From Penium margaritaceum (taxonomy: Eukaryota > Streptophyta > Zygnematophyceae > Desmidiales > Peniaceae): a DNA stretch of 42,806 bases. A program made the position numbers and the translations under genes. The notes under the pieces were generated by a model. The model was given only the letters and a program-made list of their open reading frames with translations, was not told the origin of the DNA and searched no databases. Below, piece after piece: positions 10,387 to 20,932 of this stretch (position 1 is the stretch's first letter; the number at the start of each line of letters is the position of its first letter). The stretch is taken from contig SZWC01001551.1 in assembly GCA_023375785.1 (NCBI GenBank), positions 58,124 through 100,929 on the forward strand, given 5' to 3'.

Positions 10387-11207
10387 ATGACGACATCCCC
10401 GATGCTCATTCTTGAGCAGGAAAATAGTAGGATGTCAAAGTTCACAGGGATAGGTTTTCCCTCGTGGAAATGACAAATTGAGTTTGTCATGAGGGTGCGT
10501 GGCCACTTGAAGATGTTCCTCGGATAAGAGGTGGAACCTTAAGAAACAGAAGTTGGATATGAAGCATAGTGTGTCAGAAATGACATTGCACTTGTGATTC
10601 TTCTGGCACTAGTGCATGATTCACAGCATGTCTACCTCCAAGGTATCAAACATGCATCAAAGACTTATGAGAAGCTTGCATGTGTATATCAATCAATGGC
10701 TCTTACAAATTGCCTCTTTATCCTTCGAAAGCTGATTTCAATAAGGGTGAGTAAGGAAGGGTCGATTCCTGACTTCCTATGAGAGATTCAAGGACTGCTG
10801 CAGCAAGTGACCCAAATCAACTTGGAAATCAATACCAATATACAGGCCATGATCCTCCTCGTGGTGCTACCTGAAATCTGGGATCCTCTGATTACCGTCT
10901 TTGATGATTGGAAGGAAGAGGATTTAATGGATGAGGCAGTGTTCGAGTATGTACGCAACGAGACCATGCGTCATAACGGTAGTGAGACTAACAGTTCAGT
11001 TTATGCTGCACAATATGGTGGCCGTGGTAATAACTCCTCTTCTAGTCAGAGCGGTAGCGGAAGCAGTGGTGGTGGAGGAAGAGGCAACGGTAGCGGTGGA
11101 AAGCGTTCAAAGCATCCAGGAAAGTGCCATAATTGTGGCATGCCTGGGCATTGGGCATGGCAGTGTAGAGTCCTACACTGCCATGCCCAATCCTCAGAAG
11201 GAAAATA
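10387..11207 (+). pseudogene. gag: Element C gag (UBN2-type) with CCHC knuckle
   Basis: The ATG at 10387 (MTTSPMLILEQENSRM) aligns with the gag start of element E. SKFTGIGFPSWK follows, the F-x-G-x-x-x-x-x-W opening of UBN2 gags. Blocks at 10594-10782 (HASKTYEKLA, LISIRVSKEGSIPDFL) and 10807-11205 (QQVTQINLEINTN, MILLVVLPEIWDPL) follow, then a Gly/Ser-rich basic tail and the knuckle CHNCGMPGHWAWQC at 11124-11166. Internal stops occur near 10473 and 10530. Immediately after the knuckle a 19-bp snap-back palindrome (11150-11191) has altered the sequence and frame. Confidence 0.85.
11150..11191. repeat. Perfect 19-bp inverted repeat with 4-base loop at the gag knuckle
   Basis: Bases 11150-11168 are exactly the reverse complement of 11173-11191, with loop AGTC. 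The first arm is normal gag sequence (shared with element E apart from point changes); the second arm replaces the expected downstream sequence. This is the signature of a template-switch (quasipalindrome) mutation. Confidence 0.85.
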
Positions 11208-11790
11208 GAGATCATGGTGGTAAAAATAAGAGCAAAGGAAAGGATAAGGAGTTCATGAACATGATGGTTGAGAGCGTGCCGATAATCAAGGGAGCGGCAG
11301 TACTCAAGCATGGAGCATACGGGCTCGACTCTGGCAAGAACCACCACTTTTCAAGGAAGAACGATGGGATTATCTCTATTGGAGACTCTGAATGTCGCTT
11401 TTGGTGTGCGAACGGTAGCCTTGTCTATGTGTAAGGCGAGGAAGATAAGTTAATTAGCATCAATGAGAATGGTGCTAAAAAAGACTTGAAGCTGGAGAAC
11501 ATCGTCTAGATGCCGTCTTTTGTGGCAAACCTCTTGTCGATGTTTAAAATCACAGACCACGATATGACGGTCGTTTTCAAGGAGGAGGCCATGATCATGA
11601 AAAACAAGGATATCAAGATCTCCTATCCGAAGGTGAGTCTTGTTGCACAGGTCCCAAGAGTTGATGGACTCTACGTGCTGTACACCAAGTCCCTTGAGAG
11701 TACAAATAAGGAATATGCAGCGGTTAAAAAGTCCAAGTCTCCAAAGCCTGATGTTGCACCACAGGCCGTCACCATGGCAGCCAATTTTAC
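11208..11790 (+). pseudogene. pol: Element C protease region
   Basis: The text AYGLDSGKNHHFSRKNDG (about 11308-11365) carries the DSG motif in the same context as element E (YGLDSGTNHHFS) and F (FGLDSGIDHHSS). It continues through RFWCANGSLVYV, a TAA at 11432 where E has Gln, then KLENIV, a TAG near 11508 where E has Tyr, and MPSFVANLLSMFKITDHD. The fold is recognisable but cannot be translated as one unit. Confidence 0.82.
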
Positions 11791-12830
11791 CAGAGATATC
11801 GATGCTGAGCTATACTACAGGCAGTTTGGCCATGTGGCTGACAGCACACTGCAAGCCATGCAGCAGTATGAAGAGGTTCATGGAATAGAGGGATGCAAGG
11901 CCAAGGATGAGGGAAAGTGCAAGAAGTTGTGTGAGCCATGTCTTTAAGACAAGGCAAAGGGAAAGCTCTTTGAGCGTAATGGGTAACGTGTGGCAGTAAT
12001 CTTGGACCGGATTCACTGTGATGTATGCGGACCATTTTGTACTCCAAACGGTAGCAACAAGTATGTCTTGACCTTCATCGATCACTATAGTAGCAAGATG
12101 TGGATCTACTTCCTCAAGACAATGGGAGAGGTCAAGGAGAAGCTGTAAGAGCTTGTTACGACGGTAGAACGGCAGAAAAGCAAGAAGGTCAAGACAATGT
12201 GCATGGACAACGGTGGTGAATACGAGGTGTACAAAGCCTGGTTAAGCCAACACGGTATCAACCACGAGACCACCATGCCTTATACCTCCCAGAGCAATAA
12301 CGTTGCCGAGCGGATAAACCAGACTATCCTCGGCATGACACGAAGCATGCTCTTCGACGCCAAACTCCCATCTCGCTTCAGGCTAAAGTTGTATGAACTG
12401 CTTGCTACTTTGTGAATCTCACTCTGGCAGCCGCGCTTGGAAGACGTGGTTAGAAACAGCAAGAGAAGCAGCTCAGGACGCCAAAGGAGGCTTAGTCAGG
12501 GAAGAAGCCAGATGTCGCACACTTTACGGTTTTGGTTGTACTGCCTGGGCAAAGATCCAAGCAGGAGAAGGAAGTGGCAAGCTAGATACACGTGCTTACA
12601 AGTGTGTAATGGTCAAATACAACATTGCATACAAGGCGTATAGGCTGTGGGACCAAGTGGCTGGAAAGCTCATCAGGAGCAGAGTGTCGAGTTTGATGAA
12701 AGGACGCTCGGCAAGGGAGACTCGCTGCAAGGAGAGTGGATTGTGCTACTCGAGTGAGGTGAATAGGCACCTGAGAACTGGTAGATGGTGCTAGTGAAGG
12801 ATGGTACTGCAAGGAGAGTGGCTATACAGG
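11791..12830 (+). pseudogene. pol: Element C pre-integrase and integrase
   Basis: YYRQFGHVADSTLQAMQQ and the zinc Cys pair in CKKLCEPCL (11810-11944) mark the pre-integrase. The core has HCDVCGPF-like text (about 12015), a second Asp in MCMDNGGEYEVY (12200-12233, catalytic Asp kept, unlike E and F) and the Glu block NVAERINQTILGMTRSML (12298-12352). TAA stops at 11945, 11984 and 12146 replace Gln codons of element E in the same frame. After a frameshift at about 12390 the IN C-terminal region (GCTAWAKIQAGEGSGKLD, 12536-12595) is still recognisable. Confidence 0.83.
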
Positions 12831-13650
12831 TTGATATATCGACGGACTCTGACACTGACTTTGAGTCGTCGGATGCCTCTAAGTCAAACTTGGAGGCAGG
12901 TGGGTCTTCCTCAAATAATGGATCACTAGCAGTACAGGAGCAAACAAAAGTAACTAAGCCTTGAAGCACCACCAGTAACACTCGGTGTAGTATGCGCCAG
13001 AAGAAACCTTTGTCAAATGGACCGGACTCAACTGGTCATGCTTGGCTTAGAGAGAGCCTGTGACCATATCGGAGGTTTTGAACATCCCAAATGCTCTAGA
13101 GGGCAAGGTTTGCAAACTCGTCAAAGCACTTTACGGGCTGAAACATGCTCCAAGGATGTGGTATAAATTTATGGACGGCTTCATGGCCGGGCTCACATTT
13201 ACACACTGCCAGAATGACCCAAGTATCTATGTGCGAGAGGATGAGAAAGGCTTGATATTGGTTGTACTGTATGTGGATGACCTGATCATCTGAGCCAAGC
13301 TACTGAACTAGCTGAAGACAGATCTCAGTAACAGGTTCAAGATGAAGGACATGGGTCCGCTTGAGTTCTACCTCGAAATAGCCGTCTACCGCAATCGAGC
13401 AATAGGCACCGTCGAGCTAAACCAGACCAAGTACATCATGGAGGTCCTCAAGCGCTACAACGTGGAGGACTGCAAGTCCATCAGCACACCCATGACAACC
13501 GGCATCAAGCTCTCCTCTTCCATGAGCCCGAGAATGGAAGTAGAATTGCGTGAGATGGAGAACATTCCCTACCAGTCAACAGTTGGCAGCGTTATGTATG
13601 CCATGGTATGAATACACTCTGATATTTGCTATGTTGTGGAATAAGTGAGC
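12831..13650 (+). pseudogene. pol: Element C reverse transcriptase, internally deleted
   Basis: After a degenerate linker (to about 13050) the text enters RT late: EGKVCKLVKALYGLKHAPRMW at 13097-13160, then FTHCQNDPSIYVREDEKG and the catalytic box LYVDDLII (13267-13290), intact. MKDMGPLEFYLEIAVYRNR and the thumb-like LNQTKYIMEVLKRY (13342-13460) follow. Compared with element E, the RT N-terminal fingers (from WVLQKKFK to the TAFLYG block, about 300 bp or more) are missing between 13050 and 13075, so this is an internal deletion as well as a stop-bearing copy. Confidence 0.82.
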
Positions 13651-14313
13651 AGGTTTATGCCAATCGAGGGCCACAGTACTGGCAAGCAGCCAAGCGCATC
13701 ATGCGCTATCTACAAGGATAGCGCACATGGGACTCTAGTTTATAATCCAAAAGGAATCTGACCCACTGCGGCTAGTGTGCTACACAGACGCTGACTAGAG
13801 AGGAAGAATCGATGACAGAAAGTCTACCTCGGGTTTTGACTGTCTCTTGAATGGTGGTATAGTCTCTTGGACAAGCAGAAAGCAAGACGGTGTCTTCCTC
13901 TCTACCGCTAAGGCAGATTCATCCCTCTGTCAAAAGCATGCAAGGAGACACAGTGGTTACACACTTTGCTTGCAGAGATGAAAGTACCATAGACGGGTGT
14001 AATGGAGGCCCGCATCGATAACAAGAGTGCCATGAAAATGGCACAAGATGATGTCATCTCCCGGCGGATCAATCACCTCAACATCAAGGACCACTACTCA
14101 TGCAACCTGGTCACAAAGGAGATTGTGGACTAGGAATACGTGGAGACCAAGAAAATACTCACAGATTACATGATCAAGGCGGTTGATAGCGAATTGCATT
14201 CTGCAAGTACCTGAGGCATTGGTATGGTTAACGCAGCCGACGAAGACCAAGGCCAAGACATCTGGAGAGAGGAGATATCTCATAGCTAATGGACAGAGAT
14301 GCAAGGGAGAGTT
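13651..14313 (+). pseudogene. pol: Element C RNase H region and 3' end of pol
   Basis: Decayed RNase H blocks homologous to element E can be followed: the CYTDADW site (13780-13800, now CYTDAD followed by TAG), GRIDDRKSTSGF (13801-13836), VSWTSRKQDGV (13861-13893) and the C-terminal region to about 14270. A polypurine tract, GCAAGGGAGAG (14301-14311), directly precedes the 3' LTR and would prime plus-strand DNA synthesis. Confidence 0.78.
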
Positions 14314-15098
14314 TGTTCACTTAGTATTTCTTGACTTGATATGCCCCTTGTCCATAGCTGACATTTGGATAGGCCCAGGACGGACTAGGTATGCACTGTT
14401 CCTTTGAAGTAAGTCTCCTTAGTCTGGTCAAGATGGACAAGGTATATACTTCTCCTTTGGACCACGTCTCCTTGGTCTAAACTGGATATTAAAGCCAACA
14501 AACACCACCTAGGACAATTCCTTGTGGCTTAGACGTTCTAGAGTTTGTCTCCGGAGCGAGAGGTGACTGGGTCAAATCTCAGCCTAGTGACTACTTTTCT
14601 TTGTGACAAAAAAGGGGACAAGAAGGTTCTAAGAGACATCTTAGAACATACCAGGGTCTGTACTGGTGCCTGGTGCCACTTTGTAGTCACAAGGAGTGTC
14701 ATGTAGGCAGGAGGGATGAAAAAATCCACATTTCCCCTTAAGTTGTTCATCCAAGGAGCCAATATGCGCCTAGGCTAGAGGCTGTCTCTAGAATGATAAG
14801 AAGCTGTCAGCTGCCTGTCATTGATTACAGTTCTTATCTTTGAGACTCCTCATAGAGTTCCCCACCAAAGGCAGATACTAAAGAAGCATTCGCTGGTCTA
14901 AACCCTTGCAGTTAGCTCCTTGCGTGAAAGTGACCAGGTAATAAGGACACAGTGCAAGGAAGTGATTCCTATGATCTACTCAGTGTGGAACAGTGATTCC
15001 GAGGGTGGTGTTGACTCCTACATATAATACTAGGAGCAGATGGCAAGTGCCATTGTGTCGGATTTGTTTTCTAGTCCGTTGCCTCAGGCCGGTTGAGA
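14314..15098 (+). repeat. Element C 3' LTR (785 bp)
   Basis: It starts TGTTCAC just after the polypurine tract and ends GGTTGAGA (family ends: TGTTGAC...GGTTGACA). It aligns in reverse complement with the E LTRs (18101-18856, 23778-24541) and F LTRs. A TATA-like ATATAAT at 15022-15028 lies in the loop of a CTCCTA/TAGGAG hairpin (15015-15036). It joins the satellite at 15099. Confidence 0.85.
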
Positions 15099-15193
15099 AT
15101 GGTATGGTATGGTATGGTATGGTATGGTATGGTATGGTATGGTATGGTATGGTATGGTATGGTATGGTATGATATGGTATGGTATGATATGGT
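15099..15193. repeat. (ATGGT)n satellite, short block between elements C and D
   Basis: About 19 tandem 5-bp units, nearly all ATGGT with two ATGAT-type variants near 15170-15190. It is the same repeat, in the same phase and orientation, as the large array from 33568, so it is the left remnant of one array split by element D. Confidence 0.95.
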
Positions 15194-15925
15194 TATTGGA
15201 TTTGGAGGTGAGAGGGAGCCTTGGAATAGCGATCATGTGGGACTGAAAGGGCATGAGTTGTGCTAAGAATGGTTATGGAATCACTCAAAATGATTAAGTA
15301 TATATAGATATAGAGCTTGGACTAGTCAGCCCTCAAACAAGCTACACCACTTAGCCATGGAAGCTAATGCTCACACACTAGAGTCCACAATCTCATTCAA
15401 GAGAAAAAACCAGCCAAGCAATGAGGCTGACCAGTCATGCATGACCTAGAGAGCTAGACAATACTCTCATGGCTCACTCCTAGTGGTGAGATAACCGAGA
15501 ATCTGACGGAGAATTGCAATGTGTCCATGGCTAGTACACTAAGATCTCACCTCACCTAAAAAGTAAAGAGAGATACGTTTATCCTAGTCAGTACACTCTG
15601 ACAAGGCGATCCTAAGATCAAGGACCTTTTGGATATTTCTCCCATCAGGTCTTGACCCTGGACCTCTTGCCATTTTTTGTCGGGTTAAGTCATTGAGCCA
15701 TCGCCCATGGTCCCCTCGAGAGTTGCGGTCCATGACCCTATAAACTTAAACAATCATATCTCTAAATCCGACCATTGGATCAGCCAGAAACGTGGTCCAT
15801 ATAAAAGTTTCCAATTGATCTTCTGAATGATGAAGTCGGATTGACAATGGGAGAAAGCATTTGGTAGTTTCCTCTGACTTGCTCATGTCGACCTAAAACA
15901 GAGACGGATGGTCCTATGTCGAAGA
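15194..15925 (-). repeat. Element D 3' LTR (732 bp)
   Basis: Homologous to the right LTR of D and to other family 1 LTRs. Both termini are mutated: it begins TATTGG (expected TGTTGG) after the satellite and ends CGAAGA (expected CCAACA). The following ATCTCCTACTTTG (15926 onward) is the family 1 polypurine tract in reverse, also seen at 37118 in element G. Confidence 0.88.
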
Positions 15926-16640
15926 ATCTCCTACTTTGCCACAGTTAGAGTGGGCTGAGTCCATATGCCTTCATGCAAAACAGCTGCTTCTCACGGCTCA
16001 CTAGCGTGGTGTAGAATTGAGCAACCTGCTTACTGGTTGGTGTGAACTCCAGTTTGATGGTGTCCTCTTGCACCATGTACATGATGAAGTGATAGGGGAT
16101 GTTGATGTGCTTGGTGCGATTGAGCTGGCTACGACCACCTGTTGCTTGCTGCACTAGCTGATGGTTCCACCATTAATGAGGAACACATGCCCACAGATAG
16201 ACTTGCGGTCCTCAAGGTTTTGAGCCCAATCTTAGTGTGTGTAGTTGGTGATACTGTTGTCATTGCCGTTATAGGTGATGTCGATATTGATGATTCTAGC
16301 AAGGTAGCAGACGATCCGTTTCAGTGTATTCTAGTGCTCTGGTCCGGAGTTTGCCATGTGTTGGCTCACAGCGCTTACTGCTTGTGCGAGGTCTGGCCTG
16401 GGTGCCACCATCAGGTATATAAGACTGCCAACGATACTCTGGTACTCAAGCTCACGAGGTACTGCTGTAACGCCAATGGCATGCCGATGGATTTGGCCTC
16501 TGCCATGCCGAACTGCTGCAAGACGTCCTTGATATAGCAACTCGGTTGCAGTGAGAGAGTGTAATTTGTAGTCTGTGTGATCAGAATACTGCGGAAGTAT
16601 GGTGCCTTCCTGAGATCGGACATCAGGAAGCGCTTTTGCA
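15926..16640 (-). pseudogene. pol: Element D RNase H and pol C-terminus
   Basis: The minus strand at 16154-15945 encodes RTKHINIPYHFIMYMVQEDT, IKLEFTPTSKQVAQFYT and MKAYGLSPL, ending with the same pol C-terminus as element G (MKVCGLSPL). Upstream, 16540-16331 has RELEYQSIVGSLIYLMVAPR (RT-RNase H connection). The central RNase H catalytic block is degraded by frameshifts around 16160-16330. Confidence 0.8.
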
Positions 16641-17372
16641 TGGCTTTTTTAAACTTTTGTAATGTAGACAGGCTGTTGGAAAGGAGGAGTATGTTATCTA
16701 TATAGATAATGATAATGAGGATCTCATGCTAACACTGCTAGTGATAGACGCTGTAGTCACACTCGTTGTGCTCAAATCCCATGCAATGCAACGCCGTATC
16801 AAACTTCTGGTCTTAAGCACGCCACGTTTGCTTGAGGTTATACAGCAACTTCTGCAGCTTGCAAACCACTTTCTCTTGGCCATCCATGACAAAGCACTCT
16901 GGTTACCCCATGTAGATCTCCTCCTCCAAATCATCATTCAAGAATGATGTCTTGACATCCATGTAGTAAACCTCGAAGTCCTCAGCTGCTGCATAAGAGA
17001 GGAGCGTGCACATAGAGACAAACTTTATGACAGGGACAAAGGTTTCTATGCAGTCAATACCCTCTTGCTATGAATAGCCTTTGGCAACCAACCTTGCCTT
17101 GTATTTCTCTCGGTTATTATCTGCTCCTTACTTCTTCTTGATTACCAACTTGCATTTGACCACCTTGCATCCAGGTGGATGCTTAGTCAACTTCCACGTA
17201 CCATTGTTCAGCTTTGACTGTATCTCTTGTTATACAGCTTGCGTCTAATATGTTGCATCTAGAAATCCATGGCCTCCTTGTATGATATTGCCTCATTTGA
17301 ATCTGCTATAACTGCGATATTAATTTGTTCTAGTTTCTACAGCATCAAGAAATAACCGTACTTACCAGACTT
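16641..17372 (-). pseudogene. pol: Element D reverse transcriptase
   Basis: Family 1 RT on the minus strand can be followed by alignment to A and B: the KWVFKKK-like start near 17150, the [12 protein letters not shown] region near 17070, the DVKTSFLN block near 16950, and the catalytic region near 16690, where the box reads YIDN instead of YVDD. The loss of a catalytic Asp and several stops make it dead. Confidence 0.8.
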
Positions 17373-18100
17373 CTAGCGTATCCTGCGAGGGTACCTGGTA
17401 CTCGGTGTTAGCAACTTGTGTGGTACTACCAGCACAACTCTTCCTGCAGGTGGTACTACATCTCCTTCCTCTACTTCTTCTAATGAGACTGTTGTATCTG
17501 CTGTATAAGACATGAGAGAGTATACTGGTTCTTCCACTATGACAGTGGAAGAAATTTCAGGAAAGACTAAGACAGGAAGGATTTCTGCTCCCACTACCTC
17601 CTCAGCTGCTGGTTCCACTGTCTCTTCACAAAGGATGTTGGTACTGATGACGTTAGTCTCATTAAAGATAACATCCCTGGAGATGATGATATAGTTTGTA
17701 TCCCCCTCATAGAGGCGATATGTCTTACTTGCCACATCATAGTCGATCATCAGTATCTGCACGCTCTTTGCGTCCCATTTCTGCCACTTCTCCTTGGGTA
17801 CATGCATGTGTACCAGGCTACCAAACACTCACAGATGACCGACATCTCGTACGACGTCATTCACTCCATCTTAGTTGGACTATAATTCTTGATGTTCACG
17901 AAAGTGCTCACTGCTTCGGCCTAAAATTAGTATGTGATCTGAGCCGCGTGTAGCATGGAATATGCTGATTCAACGATAATGTCGTTGGCACACTCTTCTA
18001 CACTGTTCTACTACGGTGAGTATGGCATGATACGTTGCGCCTTGATACCAACTGCTACAAGGTAGTCATGGAACTCTTTGCTCAGATACTCTCCACTGTG
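17373..18100 (-). pseudogene. pol: Element D integrase, C-terminal part (left of the E insertion)
   Basis: The segment 17828-17373 is readable: FGSLVHMHVPKEKWQKWDAK, MIDYDVASKTYRLYEGDTNY and the acidic linker before RT. From 17830 to 18100 the integrase core is degraded but aligns with A (1330-1590). It stops in the middle of the core at 18100, where element E starts; the other half resumes at 24547. Confidence 0.82.
18096..18100. other. Left target-site copy of element E
   Basis: CTGTG at 18096-18100 corresponds to TTGTG at 24542-24546: a 5-bp target duplication with one difference. The family 1 consensus across the site (element A, CTCCACCGTGATCGCTGCAC) shows that D is continuous once E and one copy are removed. 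Confidence 0.75.
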
Positions 18101-18856
18101 TGTCAACCTTCCTGAGGCGACAGTCTAGAAAACAGTTTCCGAGACAATGGTTCCCGCTGACCGCTCTTGATATTGCAACCAAGAGATGATATCACCCTCA
18201 GAGCCAAGGTTCCACACTGAGCAGTTCATAGGAATCACTTCCTTGCACTGTGTCCTTATACCTGGTCACTTTCGCGTGAGGAGCTAACTCCTAGGGCTTA
18301 GACCAACCAATGCTTCTTTAGTGTCTGCCTCTAGTAGAAAACTCTGTGAGGAGTCTTAAAGGTAAGAAATGTACTCAATGACAGGCAACAGGCAGGTTCT
18401 TATAGTCCTAGAGCCAGCCTCTAGCCTAGGCACGCATTGGCTCCTTGGATGAGCCACTTTGGGGGCAATCTGAATTGCGTAACCCCCCTTTCCTACATGG
18501 CGCTCCCTGTGACTGCCAAGTGGTACCTGCCACCAGGAAGGACCTTGGAATGTTATAAGATGTCTCTTAGAACCTTCTTGTCCCCCTTTTGGTCATAAAG
18601 AAAATTAGTCACTGGGCTGGGATTTGACCCACTGACCTCTCGCTCCAGAGACTAACTCTAGAATGTCTAAACCACAAGGAGCTGTCCTAGGTAGTCTTTG
18701 CTGGCTATACTTTCTAGTTTAGACCAAGGGGACCTCCTCCAAATGAACAGTGCATACCTTGCCTATCTGGACCTACTCCAAAGGAGCAGTGCATGCATAG
18801 TCCATCCTGTGCCTGTCCAAATGTTTACGATGGACAAGGAGCATATCAGGTCAACA
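18101..18856 (-). repeat. Element E 3' LTR (756 bp)
   Basis: It begins TGTCAACC at 18101 and ends GTCAACA at 18856 on the plus strand, and aligns end to end with 23778-24541. It holds the U5-type hairpin CTCTTG...CAAGAG at 18164-18185. The next bases, AACTCTCCCTTGTACC, are the polypurine tract in reverse. Confidence 0.9.
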
Positions 18857-19480
18857 AACTCTCCCTTGTACCTCTGTCCATTAGCTGTGAGATCTCCCCT
18901 CTCTCCAGCAGTCTTGGCCTCAGTCTTCGTCCGTTGCGTTCACCATACCGATGCCTCGAGTACCTGCAGAGTGCAATTCACTGTCCAGTGCCTTTGTCAT
19001 GCAATTTGCGAGCATCTTCTTGGTCTCCTCGTATTCCAGGTCCAGGATCTTCTTTGTGACCAGGTCGCGTGAGTAGTGGTACCTGATGTTGATGTGCTTG
19101 GTCTGCCGGGAGACGACATCTTCTTGTGCCATTTCCATGGCACTCTTATTGTTAATGCGGACCTCTGTTGCCTCTGTTTGAGGTACTTTCATCTCGGCAA
19201 GCAAACTACGTAGTCATTGTGTCTCTTTGCATGCTTCTGACAGAGCAATGTACTCTGCCTCAGCGGTAGAGAGGGAGACACAGTCTTGCTTTCTACTTGT
19301 CCAAGAGACTGCACCACCGTTCAGGAGGCATACAAAGCCCAAGGTGGACTTTCTGTCATCGATTCTTCCTCCCCAGTCGGCGTCTGTGTAGCAGAGCAGC
19401 CGCAGCGGGTCAGATCCCTCTTGGCCTCCAAACTGGAGCCATGTGTCGTTTTTCCATGGATAGCGCATGATGTACTTGAC
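18857..19480 (-). pseudogene. pol: Element E RNase H and pol C-terminus
   Basis: The frame 19468-19214 encodes LRLLCYTDADWGGRIDDRK, VSWTSRKQDCVSLSTAEAEY, a well-preserved copia RNase H with the catalytic TDADW and AEAEY sites. A TAG near 19208 separates it from 19204-18920 (LAEMKVPQTEATEVRINNKS, KHINIRYHYSRDLV, LEYEETKKMLANCMTKALD), the normal C-terminal part. RNase H would remove the RNA strand during cDNA synthesis. Confidence 0.88.
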
Positions 19481-20926
19481 TGCTTGCTAGTACTGTGGCC
19501 CTGGATTGGCCACAAACCTGCTCACTTGTCCCACAACATAGCAAATGTCAGGGCGTGTTCCCACCATGGCGTACATGAGGCTGCCAACTGCAGACTGGTA
19601 GGAAAATTTCTCCATCTCACGCCGTTCTGATTCCGTACTGGGGCTCATGGAGGAGGAGAGCTTGATGTCTGTTGTCATGGATGTGCTGATGGACTTGCAA
19701 TCCTCCATGCTGTAGCCCTTGAGGACCTCCATGATGTACTTGGTCTGATTCAGCTCGATGGTGCCTACTGCTCGATTGCGGTGGACGGCTATCCTGAGGT
19801 AGAACTCGAGCGGACCCATGTCCTTCATCTTGAACCTGTTGCTGAGATCTGTCTTCAGCTTGTTCAACAGCTCAACAGATGACGAGCAGATGACCACGAT
19901 ATCCACATATAGTGCAACCAGCATCAAGCCTTGCTCATCTTCCCGCATATAGACACTAGGGTTGTTCGGGCAATGCGTGAAGGTGAGTCCGGCCATGAAA
20001 TCGTCCATCTCCTTGTACCACATCCTTGGGGCCTGTTTCAGCTCGTAGAGTGCTTTGACCTATTTGGAAACCTTGTCCTCTGGAGCTTTCACTCCCTCGG
20101 GCACTTTCATCAGCACTTCTCTGTCTAGCTTCCCGTAGAGGAAAGCTGTCTTGACATCCATGTGGTGGACCTCCAGATCTTTTGTAGTAGCATTGCCCAA
20201 CATGGATCTGATGGAGGCAAAGGTGACGACATGCGGGAAGGTCTCCTCGTACTCTGAGCCTGCACGCTGGGAAAACTCCTTCGCCACAACTCTTGTCTCC
20301 TACTTGTCGATAGTACCATCCTACTTGAACTTTTTCTGGAGTACCCACTTTGACCCCACCATGCGCGCGTTTACCATGTCCTCCAGAACCCATGTTTTGT
20401 TCTCTTCAATGGATGCGAGTTTGCTATCCACTTCCTCCTTCCACTTGGCCGCATCTGGCATGTTCATAGCCTCCGTTACAATCATAGGCTCTCCCTTAGC
20501 CACGCATGACCAGCTGAGTCCGGTCCATTCTGCACTCTTAGTATCGTACTTGGACGGAGGCTTCTTCTGGCGCGTACTACCCCGGAGTGTTGGTAGTTCA
20601 AGGCTTAGTTGCTTCTGTTGCTCTTGTGCTGCTAGTGATCCGCTGTTTGAGGAAGAGCCACCGGCCTCAGAGTTTGACTCTGGGACCTCGGACGACTCAG
20701 ACTCAGTGTCAGAGTCCATCGCTATGTCAGCCTGCACAGCCACTCTCCCTGTAGTACCATCCTTCTTTGGTACCATCTGCCACTTTTCTGGTGCCTGATC
20801 ACCTGACTCGAGCAACACAACCAACTCTCCTGATTTGGGAGCATGGACAAGGTCTAGCGAATCTCCCTTGCCGAGTGTCCTTTCATCAAACTCGACATCT
20901 CGGCTTCTGATTAGCTTTCGAGCCAC
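19481..20926 (-). pseudogene. pol: Element E IN-RT linker and reverse transcriptase
   Basis: The frame 20926-20321 is the acidic linker and RT start (SKLASIEENKTWVLEDM, GSKWVLQKKFK), ended by TAG at 20323-20321 where element F continues with Gln. The next frame, 20287-20060, has GSEYEETFPHVVTFASIRSM, HHMDVKTAFLYGKL and EVLMKVPEGVKAPEDK. A TAG near 20058 precedes 20023-19487: FTHCPNNPSVYMREDEQG, the box LYVDIVVI (catalytic second Asp lost), MKDMGPLEFYLRIAVHRN and GTRPDICYVVGQVSRFVAN. It is the most complete family 2 RT here but inactive. Confidence 0.9.
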
Positions 20927-20932
20927 TTGGTC

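Larger units (their letters stand above)
10022..15098 (+). mobile_element. Element C: Ty1/copia family 2, plus strand, 5' LTR outside or lost
   Basis: The order on the plus strand is leader (from 10022), gag, protease, integrase, RT, RNase H, polypurine tract, 3' LTR (14314-15098). The first bases match the family 2 leader about 40 bases downstream of the PBS (compare the reverse complement of 23700-23740), so the 5' LTR and PBS were separated, probably by insertion of element B. The 3' LTR ends in GGTTGAGA directly against the ATGGT satellite. It is the most decayed family 2 copy, with at least five Gln codons turned to TAA. Confidence 0.87.

Noticed and set aside
15099..15193. Telomere-like repeat
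   Set aside because: ATGGT/GGTAT is not a known telomere unit (plants and many algae use TTTAGGG or TTAGGG types), and it is interstitial between retroelements.
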